A stretch of DNA of 64,000 bases from positions 219,863-283,862 of the forward strand of contig PGXY01000003.1 of the NCBI GenBank assembly GCA_002839375.1, read 5' to 3'. The stretch's first letter is position 1; every line of letters starts with the position of its first letter. Origin of the DNA: Spirochaetae bacterium HGW-Spirochaetae-1 (GTDB lineage: Bacteria > Spirochaetota > UBA4802 > UBA5550). Of the stretch, positions 18,318 to 27,976 are shown one piece after another. Made by a program: the position numbers and the translations under genes. The notes under the pieces were generated by a model, which saw nothing but the letters and a program-made list of their open reading frames with translations, was not told the origin of the DNA and ran no database searches.

Positions 18318-19649
18318 TCATTGATCCGCCACGCCGATCTGATAGTATTCAAAGCCCTTTTCTTTCAGCCGCTGGAAATTATACTGATTCCTTCCATCAA
18401 ATATAACAGGCGTTTTAAGACGAAGTATCATCTCATCAAAGTCGGGGCTCCTGAATTCCTTCCATTCCGTCAAAAGGATCATGGCGTCGGCTTTGTTCAG
18501 GGCGTCGTATTTGCTGTCATGATACTCAATATTGGTCACTTTTTTAAGATAACATTCCCGAGCTTCCTTTATAGCCCTGGGATCATGGGCCTTGATTGCG
18601 GCTCCGCGTTGTACCAGTTCATTTATAATGGCGATACTGGGGGCCTCGCGCATGTCATCAGTACCGGGCTTAAAGGCCAGTCCCCATACGGCAAAGGTTT
18701 TTCCCTTCAGGTCCTCACCGAATCGTCTGATCACCTTGCTGACAAGAAGCAGCTTCTGTTCATAATTCACCTCTTCCACCGAACGAATGATCCTTGGTTC
18801 ATATCCATGATCCCGGGCGGTTTTCAGAAGAGCCTGAACGTCTTTGGGAAAACAGCTTCCACCATATCCAACGCCGGGATAAATAAAATTATATCCGATT
18901 CTGCTGTCAGACCCTATACCCAGTCGCACCATGTTTGCATCGGCACCCAGACGTTCACAGATATTGGCCATCTCGTTCATGAAGCTAATCTTCGTGGCCA
19001 GCATGGCGTTTGCGGCGTATTTCGTCATTTCGGCACTCCTGATGTCCATTACCACAAAGCGGGAATGGTTCAGGGTAAAGGGTGTGTAGAGTTCCTTTAC
19101 TGTCTCAAGCGCTTCATCATCATCAACGCCAACGACTACACGATCGGGTCTCATACAATCTTCGATTGCAGCACCTTCTTTAAGAAATTCCGGATTACTG
19201 ACCACTGAAAATTTCAGATTGCTTTTTCTTGCATCGAGTTCCTTCTGAATTGTTGCCTTCACCTTATCAGCCGTTCCAACAGGCACCGTGGATTTGTCAA
19301 CCACTACCATATTATGACTCATATTCCTGCCGATGGACTGTGCTACAGACAGCACGTATTGCAGGTCAGCGCTCCCATCCTCGCCCATGGGAGTTCCCAC
19401 AGCTATAAATATGATCTTCGTATTATCCAGGGCCTCTTTAATGTCCGTAGTAAATTTCAGAGTACCGCGCCTGCTGTTTTCCAGGACCAGATCCTCGAGG
19501 CCGGGCTCGTAAATAGGAAGGACACCTTTTTTCAATCCCTCGATTTTTTTCTCATCTGTATCAACGCAGTACACCGTGTTTCCCATCTCGGCAAAACAGG
19601 TCCCTGAGACAAGGCCAACATAACCGGTACCTACAACACTTAATTTCAT
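18318..19649 (-). CDS. ugd: UDP-glucose 6-dehydrogenase
   Basis: The 443-residue enzyme makes UDP-glucuronate from UDP-glucose with two NAD+. Seen: N-terminal [10 protein letters not shown] (NAD fold), [34 protein letters not shown] and the catalytic-Cys motif [10 protein letters not shown] near residue 262, the form typical of UDP-glucose dehydrogenases rather than UDP-HexNAc types. I chose the ATG at 19649 over a TTG six bases earlier because GGAG lies 9 nt before that ATG. It supplies uronic acid donors to the polysaccharide locus together with GalE (22664-23635), though 3.6 kb of repeat and MORN sequence separates it from the glycosyltransferases. Confidence 0.93.
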   Translation of the reverse strand: MKLSVVGTGYVGLVSGTCFAEMGNTVYCVDTDEKKIEGLKKGVLPIYEPGLEDLVLENSRRGTLKFTTDIKEALDNTKIIFIAVGTPMGEDGSADLQYVLSVAQSIGRNMSHNMVVVDKSTVPVGTADKVKATIQKELDARKSNLKFSVVSNPEFLKEGAAIEDCMRPDRVVVGVDDDEALETVKELYTPFTLNHSRFVVMDIRSAEMTKYAANAMLATKISFMNEMANICERLGADANMVRLGIGSDSRIGYNFIYPGVGYGGSCFPKDVQALLKTARDHGYEPRIIRSVEEVNYEQKLLLVSKVIRRFGEDLKGKTFAVWGLAFKPGTDDMREAPSIAIINELVQRGAAIKAHDPRAIKEARECYLKKVTNIEYHDSKYDALNKADAMILLTEWKEFRSPDFDEMILRLKTPVIFDGRNQYNFQRLKEKGFEYYQIGVADQ

Positions 19650-19766
19650 AATCAATTACTCCTAAAGAATTGCAATATACTTTATAACTAAAAATAATTA
19701 TCGATGTGATATAGACAGTCCACCATTACTTCAAATTCAAAAATTTACACAATAACTCCGACCCAA

Positions 19767-21296
19767 TTATTTTAATACTTTTTTATCTATCTTCCCTGAA
19801 CTGGTTTTCTGAAAAGAATCAATAAACTCTACATATTTGGGTACCATGAATACTTCCAGGTTCGCTTTACAATAATTAATAACATCATTCTCCTCTACCG
19901 AGCCATCCTTCGCTCTAACAATGAAGGCTTTAATCGCATTTCCCAACACTTCATCGGCAACAGGAATTATCGCAGCTTCTGCAACACCATCTATTTCATG
20001 CAGAGTATTCTCAATTTCCTTCGGGCTTACTCTTTCCCCTCTGGTTTTTATTATATCGTCTTTGCGCGAAACAAAATACAGAAATCCCTCGTCATCCATT
20101 TTAAAAAAATCACCGGTGTATAATACTTTCTCTCCCGGTAAAACTCCCGGCTTTAACCTCGCTGCAGTCTCTTCCTCGGACTTCCAATATCCTTTCATAA
20201 CATTGGCTCCCCGGACCACCAGTTCACCGATAATACCAGGACCTACTTTATTCCCATTTTCATCAACAATAAATACTTCCTGATTGGGCATGCTTATCCC
20301 CACCGACGTGGGTCGATTTAATATCTCATGAGGAGGAAGATAGGAAACTCTTTTACATTCAGTAAGGCCGTACATTGAATAAATTTTTACCCCTGGAAAG
20401 TAGTCATGCAACTTTTTTATATGTGAGACGGGTAATGCCGCTCCAGTATTCGTAATGCAACGCAAATCCGGAGATGAAATTTTTTCCAAATCTTTGAGCT
20501 GGAATAATAATGAGAGTATAGTCGGAACGATGGGGAAAACTGTAACTTTTTCTTTATTAATTCGATCAATGACCTGGTAGGGATAAATGAATGATTTTTC
20601 AAGCACGATAGTAGCTCCACAAATGAAACCCATTATCACCTGGTATAAACCATAATCAAAAGAAAGGGGTAAAACATCAATTATAACATCATGTTCATTG
20701 TATTCAAGATATTGAATTATTGATTGTGCAGCAGACCGCATACTCAAATGTGTCATCATGACACCTTTGGGATCTTTTGTTGAGCCTGAAGTATAAATTA
20801 TATTGGCCAGATCTATATCAATACTTTTAGCAACAGGATTATCGGGGCTAGAGCCTTCCAGAAAATGTTCCCATAGTATGATATTGTTCTTCTCTTCATT
20901 TTCAGGAAGCGAGGCAATAACCGCCTTTTTTAAAGTAGTACATTGCTCTATAATTTCATTAATCGAAGCCAGTTTTGATACATGGCTTAAAAGAAAAGAT
21001 GCTTCCAGATTATTGATAATATATTCCAGTTTTTTTGATTTTATTGTAGGACTTATAGTAGAAAAAATACCGCCTGCTTTGAGAACTCCGTAAATCGAAA
21101 TTATCGACTCAATGGAGTTATCAAAAAATATTGCTACCCGGTCATTTCTTGACAAACCGGCCTTTATTAAAGCGTTTGCTAATACATTGGCCTTTTCATT
21201 AATTTCCCCATAGGTCAACCTGGCTCCCTGAAAAACGACTGCCGTTTTATCAGGATTACGCTGAGCATTTTTTTCAAGAAACTGATGTATCAACAT
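19767..21296 (-). CDS. Stand-alone acyl-CoA synthetase / acyl-AMP ligase
   Basis: The 509-residue AMP-binding enzyme has IIYTSGSTKDPKGVMMTH (about 166-183), YSMYGLTECKR, YTGDFFKMD and the C-terminal TSSGKIDKK with catalytic Lys502. The start ATG follows GAGAGGG. It activates a carboxylic acid as an adenylate and passes it to CoA or a carrier protein. No carrier gene lies beside it. It sits between UDP-glucose dehydrogenase and a divergent NTF2-like gene, so it may serve acylation of the surface glycan or a small secondary pathway (inference). The substrate cannot be read. Acyl-CoA ligases linked to exopolysaccharide clusters in other bacteria are a plausible relative group. Confidence 0.85.
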   Translation of the reverse strand: MLIHQFLEKNAQRNPDKTAVVFQGARLTYGEINEKANVLANALIKAGLSRNDRVAIFFDNSIESIISIYGVLKAGGIFSTISPTIKSKKLEYIINNLEASFLLSHVSKLASINEIIEQCTTLKKAVIASLPENEEKNNIILWEHFLEGSSPDNPVAKSIDIDLANIIYTSGSTKDPKGVMMTHLSMRSAAQSIIQYLEYNEHDVIIDVLPLSFDYGLYQVIMGFICGATIVLEKSFIYPYQVIDRINKEKVTVFPIVPTILSLLFQLKDLEKISSPDLRCITNTGAALPVSHIKKLHDYFPGVKIYSMYGLTECKRVSYLPPHEILNRPTSVGISMPNQEVFIVDENGNKVGPGIIGELVVRGANVMKGYWKSEEETAARLKPGVLPGEKVLYTGDFFKMDDEGFLYFVSRKDDIIKTRGERVSPKEIENTLHEIDGVAEAAIIPVADEVLGNAIKAFIVRAKDGSVEENDVINYCKANLEVFMVPKYVEFIDSFQKTSSGKIDKKVLK

Positions 21297-21367
21297 AAAC
21301 CCTCTCTATATTTAAAATTTAAAAAGACTTGACTATTCATAATATATTGCTGAATTAGATTTCAGCT

Positions 21368-21736
21368 ATGGACCTCAAAAAAAATGAAATAGAAATAATC
21401 ATTATTGACTGGATATCTAAATTTAATACTTACGATCTTTCCGGAGTATTGGATTATTTCCACGACGACATTTTTTTTGAAAACTGGAACAATGCAACAA
21501 TAAAAGGAAAAAAATTATTATACCGGGCATGGAGACCCTGGTTTAATAGTAAAAATTTTAATTTTAAAATAACAAACACCTATATCGATGAAGAAAAACA
21601 AACTGCCATTATAGAATGGTTGTTGAGATGGCAGATCGATGACCGCGAAGAATTACGTGATGGTCTTGACATCCTAATTTTTTATGAAAATAAAATAAAA
21701 TTCAAAAAAACATACTCCAAGATCCAAACTTCATAG
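21368..21736 (+). CDS. SnoaL-like / NTF2-fold protein
   Basis: The 122-residue protein matches the NTF2/SnoaL pattern: an N-terminal helix pair (EIIIIDWISKFNTYDLSGVLDYFHDDIFFENW), then GKKLLYRAWRPWF and strands with AIIEWLLRWQID and GLDILIFYENKIKFKKTY. Such small cone-shaped barrels act as isomerases, cyclases or binding proteins. It is one of few plus-strand genes in this half of the window and is divergent from the acyl-AMP ligase, 71 bp away, so they may share a regulatory region. It is strongly AT-rich compared with galE and moaA nearby. Catalytic function is unknown. Confidence 0.7.
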   Translation: MDLKKNEIEIIIIDWISKFNTYDLSGVLDYFHDDIFFENWNNATIKGKKLLYRAWRPWFNSKNFNFKITNTYIDEEKQTAIIEWLLRWQIDDREELRDGLDILIFYENKIKFKKTYSKIQTS

Positions 21737-21773
21737 CATATTCACCATCAACGATTTTGTATTCACCGATTTA

Positions 21774-23653
<1,880 letters not shown>

Positions 23654-23662
23654 TCACATTCT

Positions 23663-23687
23663 TTAAGTCCCCGTCCGGGGGACTTAA
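23663..23687. repeat. GC hairpin repeat (TTAAGTCCCC stem)
   Basis: TTAAGTCCCC and GGGGACTTAA form a perfect 10-bp stem around GTCCG. It lies between the moaA end and the galE start (both minus strand), could act as a terminator for moaA, and belongs to the CCCCCTCCGGGGG repeat group. Confidence 0.65.
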
Positions 23688-23795
23688 TGGTCTATTCCCT
23701 CGCCGGACCCCGGCGGATATATTTCCACTTTGTTTATTATCAATACCCGCCACCCCTGAGAGGGGTTAATAAATATTTTACACCAGCCTGTTAAA

Positions 23796-23822
23796 AGCCC
23801 CCTCCGGGGGCGGCGGCGGCCG
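23796..23822. repeat. Dispersed CCCCCTCCGGGGG repeat
   Basis: The sequence AGCCCCCTCCGGGGGCGGC followed by a GGC run lies 52 bp after the moaA stop. It matches the second half of the 18178-18234 copy. Confidence 0.7.
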
Positions 23823-23873
23823 GTTCATTTAAAAGATACGGTCTTTGCGCCGGGGGACGGATTCCTTTCATGA

Positions 23874-24872
23874 CTACCCGCCGATCTTGGACATGGTCCG
23901 GGAGTTGACCACGGCGGCGCATCCGCCATCGGCGGAATAGCAGTCCAGTTTGTGGCTGCCTTGCTTGTCTTTCACGGCGCCCATGATAATGGCCTTCAGT
24001 TCATCATCGCTGCTGCCGGATCTGAGCGCTTTTTTCAGGTCGTGCTCCACGGCCGAATGGAGACAGGTTTTCAGCGAACCGTCGGCTGTCAGACGCAGCC
24101 GGTTGCAGCTGGCGCAGAATTTATGTGTGATGGAGGGTATGACACCTATTTTTACCAGGAGCCCGCTGCCCATGCGCAGATCGTACCGGTTCGATACGGC
24201 CGTGTCGCGACTGTCATTGCGTATCATAACGCCCATGCGGGATATTTTTTCCAGGAGCAGGTCCGAAGAGATGAAGGACGCAGCCAGGTCCGAATCGGAA
24301 AAAGGCATGCGCTCGATGAAGCGGAAAACGATGTCCCTTTCACCGGCATAAACCAGCAGGTCTTCCAGTTCTTCCAGCGTTTCCTTGAAAAGAACGGCGT
24401 TGAGCTTGATATCAAAGAATTTCCGCTCCAGCGCCCTGTCGATGTTGGCCAGGACCGTGGGCAGCTCATCGCGCCTGGTGACTTCCAGGAACCGCACCGG
24501 CGAAAGCGTATCCAGACTGATATTCAGCTTCTGTACGCGAAGCCGGTGCAGGTCATCAAGAAATTCATCAAGAAGGATACCGTTGGTCGTAAGGGCAAGT
24601 TCCAAACCGGGGAAACGAATCCTGGTCTCTTCAATGATATTCATAAGGCCCTTTCTGATCAGGGGCTCTCCACCGGTGAAGCGTATCTTGGTAATGCCCA
24701 TTTCCACAAAAATCCCGATGAGTCGGGCGAACTCCTCATTACGAAGGACCTCATCATGGGCAAGAAAAGGGATGCCTTCGGGGGGCATGCAGTATGCACA
24801 CCGGAGGTTGCATTTATCGGTAATTGATACCCTCAGGTAATCATGTTTTCTCAGATAGGAATCGGTCAGCAT
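23874..24872 (-). CDS. moaA: GTP 3',8-cyclase (molybdenum cofactor synthesis)
   Basis: The protein is a radical-SAM enzyme of 332 residues from the chosen start. Seen: the N-terminal 4Fe-4S motif CNLRCAYC, FTGGEPLIR, the second cluster motif CASCNRLRLTADGSLKTC and the C-terminal double glycine needed for activity. MoaA converts GTP to 3',8-cyclo-GTP, the first step of molybdopterin synthesis. I chose ATG 24872, 2 bp after the stop of the upstream gene, because an upstream start would overlap that gene by 40 bp. No other moa gene is in the window. It is preceded closely by a membrane protein of unknown role. Confidence 0.93.
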   Translation of the reverse strand: MLTDSYLRKHDYLRVSITDKCNLRCAYCMPPEGIPFLAHDEVLRNEEFARLIGIFVEMGITKIRFTGGEPLIRKGLMNIIEETRIRFPGLELALTTNGILLDEFLDDLHRLRVQKLNISLDTLSPVRFLEVTRRDELPTVLANIDRALERKFFDIKLNAVLFKETLEELEDLLVYAGERDIVFRFIERMPFSDSDLAASFISSDLLLEKISRMGVMIRNDSRDTAVSNRYDLRMGSGLLVKIGVIPSITHKFCASCNRLRLTADGSLKTCLHSAVEHDLKKALRSGSSDDELKAIIMGAVKDKQGSHKLDCYSADGGCAAVVNSRTMSKIGG

Positions 24873-24874
24873 AG

Positions 24875-25615
24875 TTAATACCTTAACGTGTACATCACTC
24901 CCATGGTGCCGCAATCCAGGGGGCTTTGCGGCATTGAATAATAAAATGAAAACAGGGGTGTCCGGTCTTCATTATACTCGGTGCCGTACATATAATTAAT
25001 GGCGAGCGACACGCCATAAACAACAACATTGGCCACGACGGTGAAGGTCATATTCTGTGCCGCACTGTCATAGTCCCTCTTGAATTCCTTCACGGTCTTG
25101 TATCCGCCGCGGGGATCCTTGAAAAGCAGTTCATGGTCAGGATCTATCTCTGCATTGGCCTTTTTGGCCGAAAAATAAAGCGACCTGATGTACTGCCAGT
25201 CCTTATAAAAATAATAAATTGACCAGGCTCCGGCCACCTTCAGCGTAAGAAAAGTACCGCCCATGATATAGCTTCCACGGTAAAAGTGCCCTCCGCCCGG
25301 CACGAGCAGATCCAGTCCAAGAAGGAGAGGCATGGATATCTGGCTTTTTTTCACCGGTTCCTGTACATCAACCGTATGGTTACTTCCCGCTTTCCCTTTC
25401 TGGAAGGGTTCATCCTTCTTCTCAACAGGTACGTCACCGTCTTTCAAGTCCCCTGTATTGTCAACCTTTTCCGGCACGGAAATATCCTGCTTATCAGCTT
25501 CAACAGTGATCTCTTTTTTCTCCGTTTTTTCTGTGAAAACAGCAGTCTCGGCCCGCACCCAGGGGGGGAAGATCAGAATCATTAGCAAAATTAAATATAT
25601 ATACTGTTTCTTCAT
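24875..25615 (-). CDS. Hypothetical exported membrane protein
   Basis: The 246-residue protein has a signal peptide (MKKQYIYLILLMILIFPPWVRA, cut after about residue 22), a charged low-complexity linker (EKTEKKEITVEADKQD to about residue 95), then hydrophobic segments LLLGLDLLVPGGGHFYRGSYIMGG and FTVVANVVVYGVSLAINYMYG. The GLDLLVPGGGHFYRG stretch recalls the P-G-x-G-x-x-Y-x-G turn of TM2/DUF5683-like proteins. It ends 2 bp before moaA but nothing suggests a cofactor role. No function is assigned. Confidence 0.7.
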   Translation of the reverse strand: MKKQYIYLILLMILIFPPWVRAETAVFTEKTEKKEITVEADKQDISVPEKVDNTGDLKDGDVPVEKKDEPFQKGKAGSNHTVDVQEPVKKSQISMPLLLGLDLLVPGGGHFYRGSYIMGGTFLTLKVAGAWSIYYFYKDWQYIRSLYFSAKKANAEIDPDHELLFKDPRGGYKTVKEFKRDYDSAAQNMTFTVVANVVVYGVSLAINYMYGTEYNEDRTPLFSFYYSMPQSPLDCGTMGVMYTLRY

Positions 25616-25705
25616 TATCTTGATCTATACATAAAACATCTCTTCTATCTTTAATCACCGGCCCCCGGCACAGGTATTCACTCGATTCATAAATTTTCTT
25701 GTGCC

Positions 25706-25720
25706 ACCCCCTTAGGGGGT
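25706..25720. repeat. Short GC hairpin ACCCCC-TTA-GGGGGT
   Basis: ACCCCC and GGGGGT pair around TTA. It lies downstream of the TPR lipoprotein gene (minus strand) and may work as a terminator. Confidence 0.5.
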
Positions 25721-25744
25721 AAATTAACTATCTCTCAACCTGCA

Positions 25745-26284
25745 CTACTCTTCAAGTCCCCCTCCGGGGGATTTAGGGGGCTCATCACTATCGATGATGA
25801 CATCATGCTGCGCCTCGATACACGTCATGAAATTCTGACGGAACACCGCATTCCCGGGCTCCAGTATGCAGGCCCGCGAGTACATGTCAAAGGCTGCCTT
25901 CATGTCACCGGCGATCTCATAAATAATTCCCAGGTTGTTAAGGGCCGCCGCATCATCGGGATCATCTTCGATAATATCGCGAAACAATATTTCAGCTTCG
26001 GGCAGCTTTCCCGCGAGGGCCAGGTCAACGGCGCTGTTGTTTATTTCCGCCCGTGGCGACCATGAAAGGATACGGCAGAATTGCTTTTTCTTGGAAAAAA
26101 CGAATTTCTTAGAAGCCGGTTCCGCCGTGAGGGATGGGGCTGATATTTTCCCGGCCGCTACATCCGGTTTTCCGATATAAATCGGGTTGGATATACGCAC
26201 CTGTCTGTACTGGTAGCAGGATACCAGCAAAACCATGACGACAGCAACACCTGCTGCCTTACAACGCGGGCGGCCTGATTTCAC
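25745..26284 (-). CDS. TPR lipoprotein
   Basis: The product (about 179 residues) has a lipoprotein signal (AAGVAVVMVLLVSC) and two to three TPR units between about residues 85 and 150 (NNSAVDLALAGKLPEAEILFRDIIEDDPDDAAALNNLGIIYEIAGDMKAAFDMYSRACILEPGN). TPRs mediate protein contacts. The start is uncertain: GTG 26284 gives a good n-region, and TTG 26299 is also possible; both overlap gatA, implying coupling. The last residues (PPKSPGGGLEE) are encoded by a copy of the dispersed CCCCCTCCGGGGG repeat, so the natural C-terminus has probably been replaced. Confidence 0.75.
   Translation of the reverse strand: MKSGRPRCKAAGVAVVMVLLVSCYQYRQVRISNPIYIGKPDVAAGKISAPSLTAEPASKKFVFSKKKQFCRILSWSPRAEINNSAVDLALAGKLPEAEILFRDIIEDDPDDAAALNNLGIIYEIAGDMKAAFDMYSRACILEPGNAVFRQNFMTCIEAQHDVIIDSDEPPKSPGGGLEE
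25753..25782. repeat. CCCCCTCCGGGGG repeat inside the end of a gene
   Basis: CAAGTCCCCCTCCGGGGGAT followed by TTAGGGGGCT matches the copy at 18178-18207 almost base for base, yet it encodes the C-terminal tail of the TPR lipoprotein. Confidence 0.8.
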
Positions 26285-27707
26285 TGTTTTGCTCAACAAC
26301 CTTTGCTATTGATAAAATAGTCCTTTCCCGGAAATGGCTTCCCATTATCTGAAGCCCGATGGGAAGCCCCCCGGTCGTAAGGCCCGCGGGAACGGATATT
26401 CCCGGTATCCCCGCCAGGTTGGCCGAAATGGTCAGGATGTCCGACATGTACATCTGCAGCGGATCACTCACCATTTCGCCGAGCCGGAAGGCCGGCGTGG
26501 TCGTAACAGGCGTTATGATGGCATCGACCTTCGAGAAGGCCTGCCTGAAGTCTTCAATGATGAGGGCCCGTCCCTTCAGCGCTTTAAGATAATAGGCGTC
26601 GTAGTAACCGGAACTGAGCGAGAAGGTGCCCAGGATGATCCTGCGCTTCACCTCCGTACCGAAGCCCTCGCTGCGGGACTTCAGGTACAGTGATTCCAGG
26701 TTCGTCGCTGCGGCGGAGCGGTATCCGTAGCGGACTCCGTCATAGCGGGCCAGGTTGGACGAGGCCTCGGCCGTTGCAATGAGATAGTATATGGGAATGG
26801 CATACTCCGTGTACTTCAACGATATCTTTTCTATCCGTGCCCCCAGGGAACGCAGGGTCTCTATCCTGGCTCTGACCGTATCCGCTATTTCCCCGTCTAT
26901 GCCCTGAAAATATTCATCGGGAACACCGATGGTTATGCCATTCATATCAAGCGCAAGGTTTTCCGGTTCGAAATCGATTTCCCGGTCGATGGAAGTACCG
27001 TCTTTTTTATCGATACCGGAAATAACACCGAGCATGCGGGCAGCGCCGTCGACATTTCCCGCGAAGGTTCCAATCTGGTCAAGGGACGAGGCGAAGGCGA
27101 CGAGGCCGTACCGGGAAACACGGCCGTAGGTCGGCTTGATTCCCACCACACCGCAGAAGGCGGCGGGCTGCCTGATGGAGCCTCCCGTATCGGAGCCCAG
27201 GGCCGCCGGCGCCATCATGGAAGCCACTGCTGCGGCCGATCCTCCTGAGCTTCCTCCCGGGACCCTTTCCCGGTCATAGGGATTCCTGGTGGGACCAAAA
27301 CCCGATGTCTCCGTTGTGGAACCCATGGCAAATTCATCCATGTTGGTTTTCCCCAGAAGGAGAAATCCCTGATCAGCCATTTTCTGATAAGCCGTGGCAT
27401 TGAAGGAAGGAACAAAGTTTTCCAGCATCCTGGAGGCGCAGGTGGTTTTCACACCGATTGTATTTATATTGTCTTTCACGGCCACGGGAATACCGTCGAA
27501 ACGGGACAGTTTTTTGCCCTCTTTTCTTCTCATGTCCGACGCCCGGGCAGCTGAAAGGAGCTCATCACCGGGAACGGTTAAAAAGGCATGAATGCCGGGA
27601 TCAACGGTATTGATCCGGTCCAGGTACTCCCGGACTATTTCCACGGAGGTAATATCCCCCTTCTCGAGCAGATCGGCAAGACAATCCAGACTTTTCCCGA
27701 TGATCAT
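26259..27707 (-). CDS. gatA: Aspartyl/glutamyl-tRNA amidotransferase subunit A
   Basis: The 482-residue amidase-signature enzyme shows IPVAVKDNI (catalytic Lys), CASRMLENFVPSFNATAY, and the Ser-rich PGGSSGGSAAAVAS with the cis-Ser and nucleophile Ser, then GSDTGGSIRQPAAFCG. GatA hydrolyses glutamine and channels ammonia to GatB for conversion of Glu-tRNA(Gln) or Asp-tRNA(Asn). Length is typical. gatB and gatC are not in the window, so the subunits are encoded at separate sites. The ATG at 27707 follows GGAGG closely. The TPR lipoprotein gene overlaps its 3' end. Confidence 0.93.
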   Translation of the reverse strand: MIIGKSLDCLADLLEKGDITSVEIVREYLDRINTVDPGIHAFLTVPGDELLSAARASDMRRKEGKKLSRFDGIPVAVKDNINTIGVKTTCASRMLENFVPSFNATAYQKMADQGFLLLGKTNMDEFAMGSTTETSGFGPTRNPYDRERVPGGSSGGSAAAVASMMAPAALGSDTGGSIRQPAAFCGVVGIKPTYGRVSRYGLVAFASSLDQIGTFAGNVDGAARMLGVISGIDKKDGTSIDREIDFEPENLALDMNGITIGVPDEYFQGIDGEIADTVRARIETLRSLGARIEKISLKYTEYAIPIYYLIATAEASSNLARYDGVRYGYRSAAATNLESLYLKSRSEGFGTEVKRRIILGTFSLSSGYYDAYYLKALKGRALIIEDFRQAFSKVDAIITPVTTTPAFRLGEMVSDPLQMYMSDILTISANLAGIPGISVPAGLTTGGLPIGLQIMGSHFRERTILSIAKVVEQNSEIRPPAL

Positions 27708-27976
27708 TCAATTCCTCCAAACCATGTTCAAAGAACAAAATCCGGAGCAAGTGTCAATAAAAAATCCTTATAAAATGACCAATAGTAATTGACGGTTTGA
27801 CAAATTTACCTTTACCATGCTTTTTTATGAAACAAAGCTGCCTTTAAACTGGTATATTAATGGATATTATGAACAATGCCGATTGCCTTTTAAAGATAGA
27901 CATCGTATCATATATTACATTGAAAACACACAATCCTGACACCAGGTAACATTACTGTTTCACCGGAGTATTTTGA

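Noticed and set aside
18321-19208. 295-codon plus-strand ORF
   Set aside because: It is a shadow of the UDP-glucose dehydrogenase gene, which has full motif support.
27797-27830. TTGACA upstream of the tail-specific protease gene
   Set aside because: No acceptable -10 lies 16-18 bp downstream, so I did not list it as a promoter.
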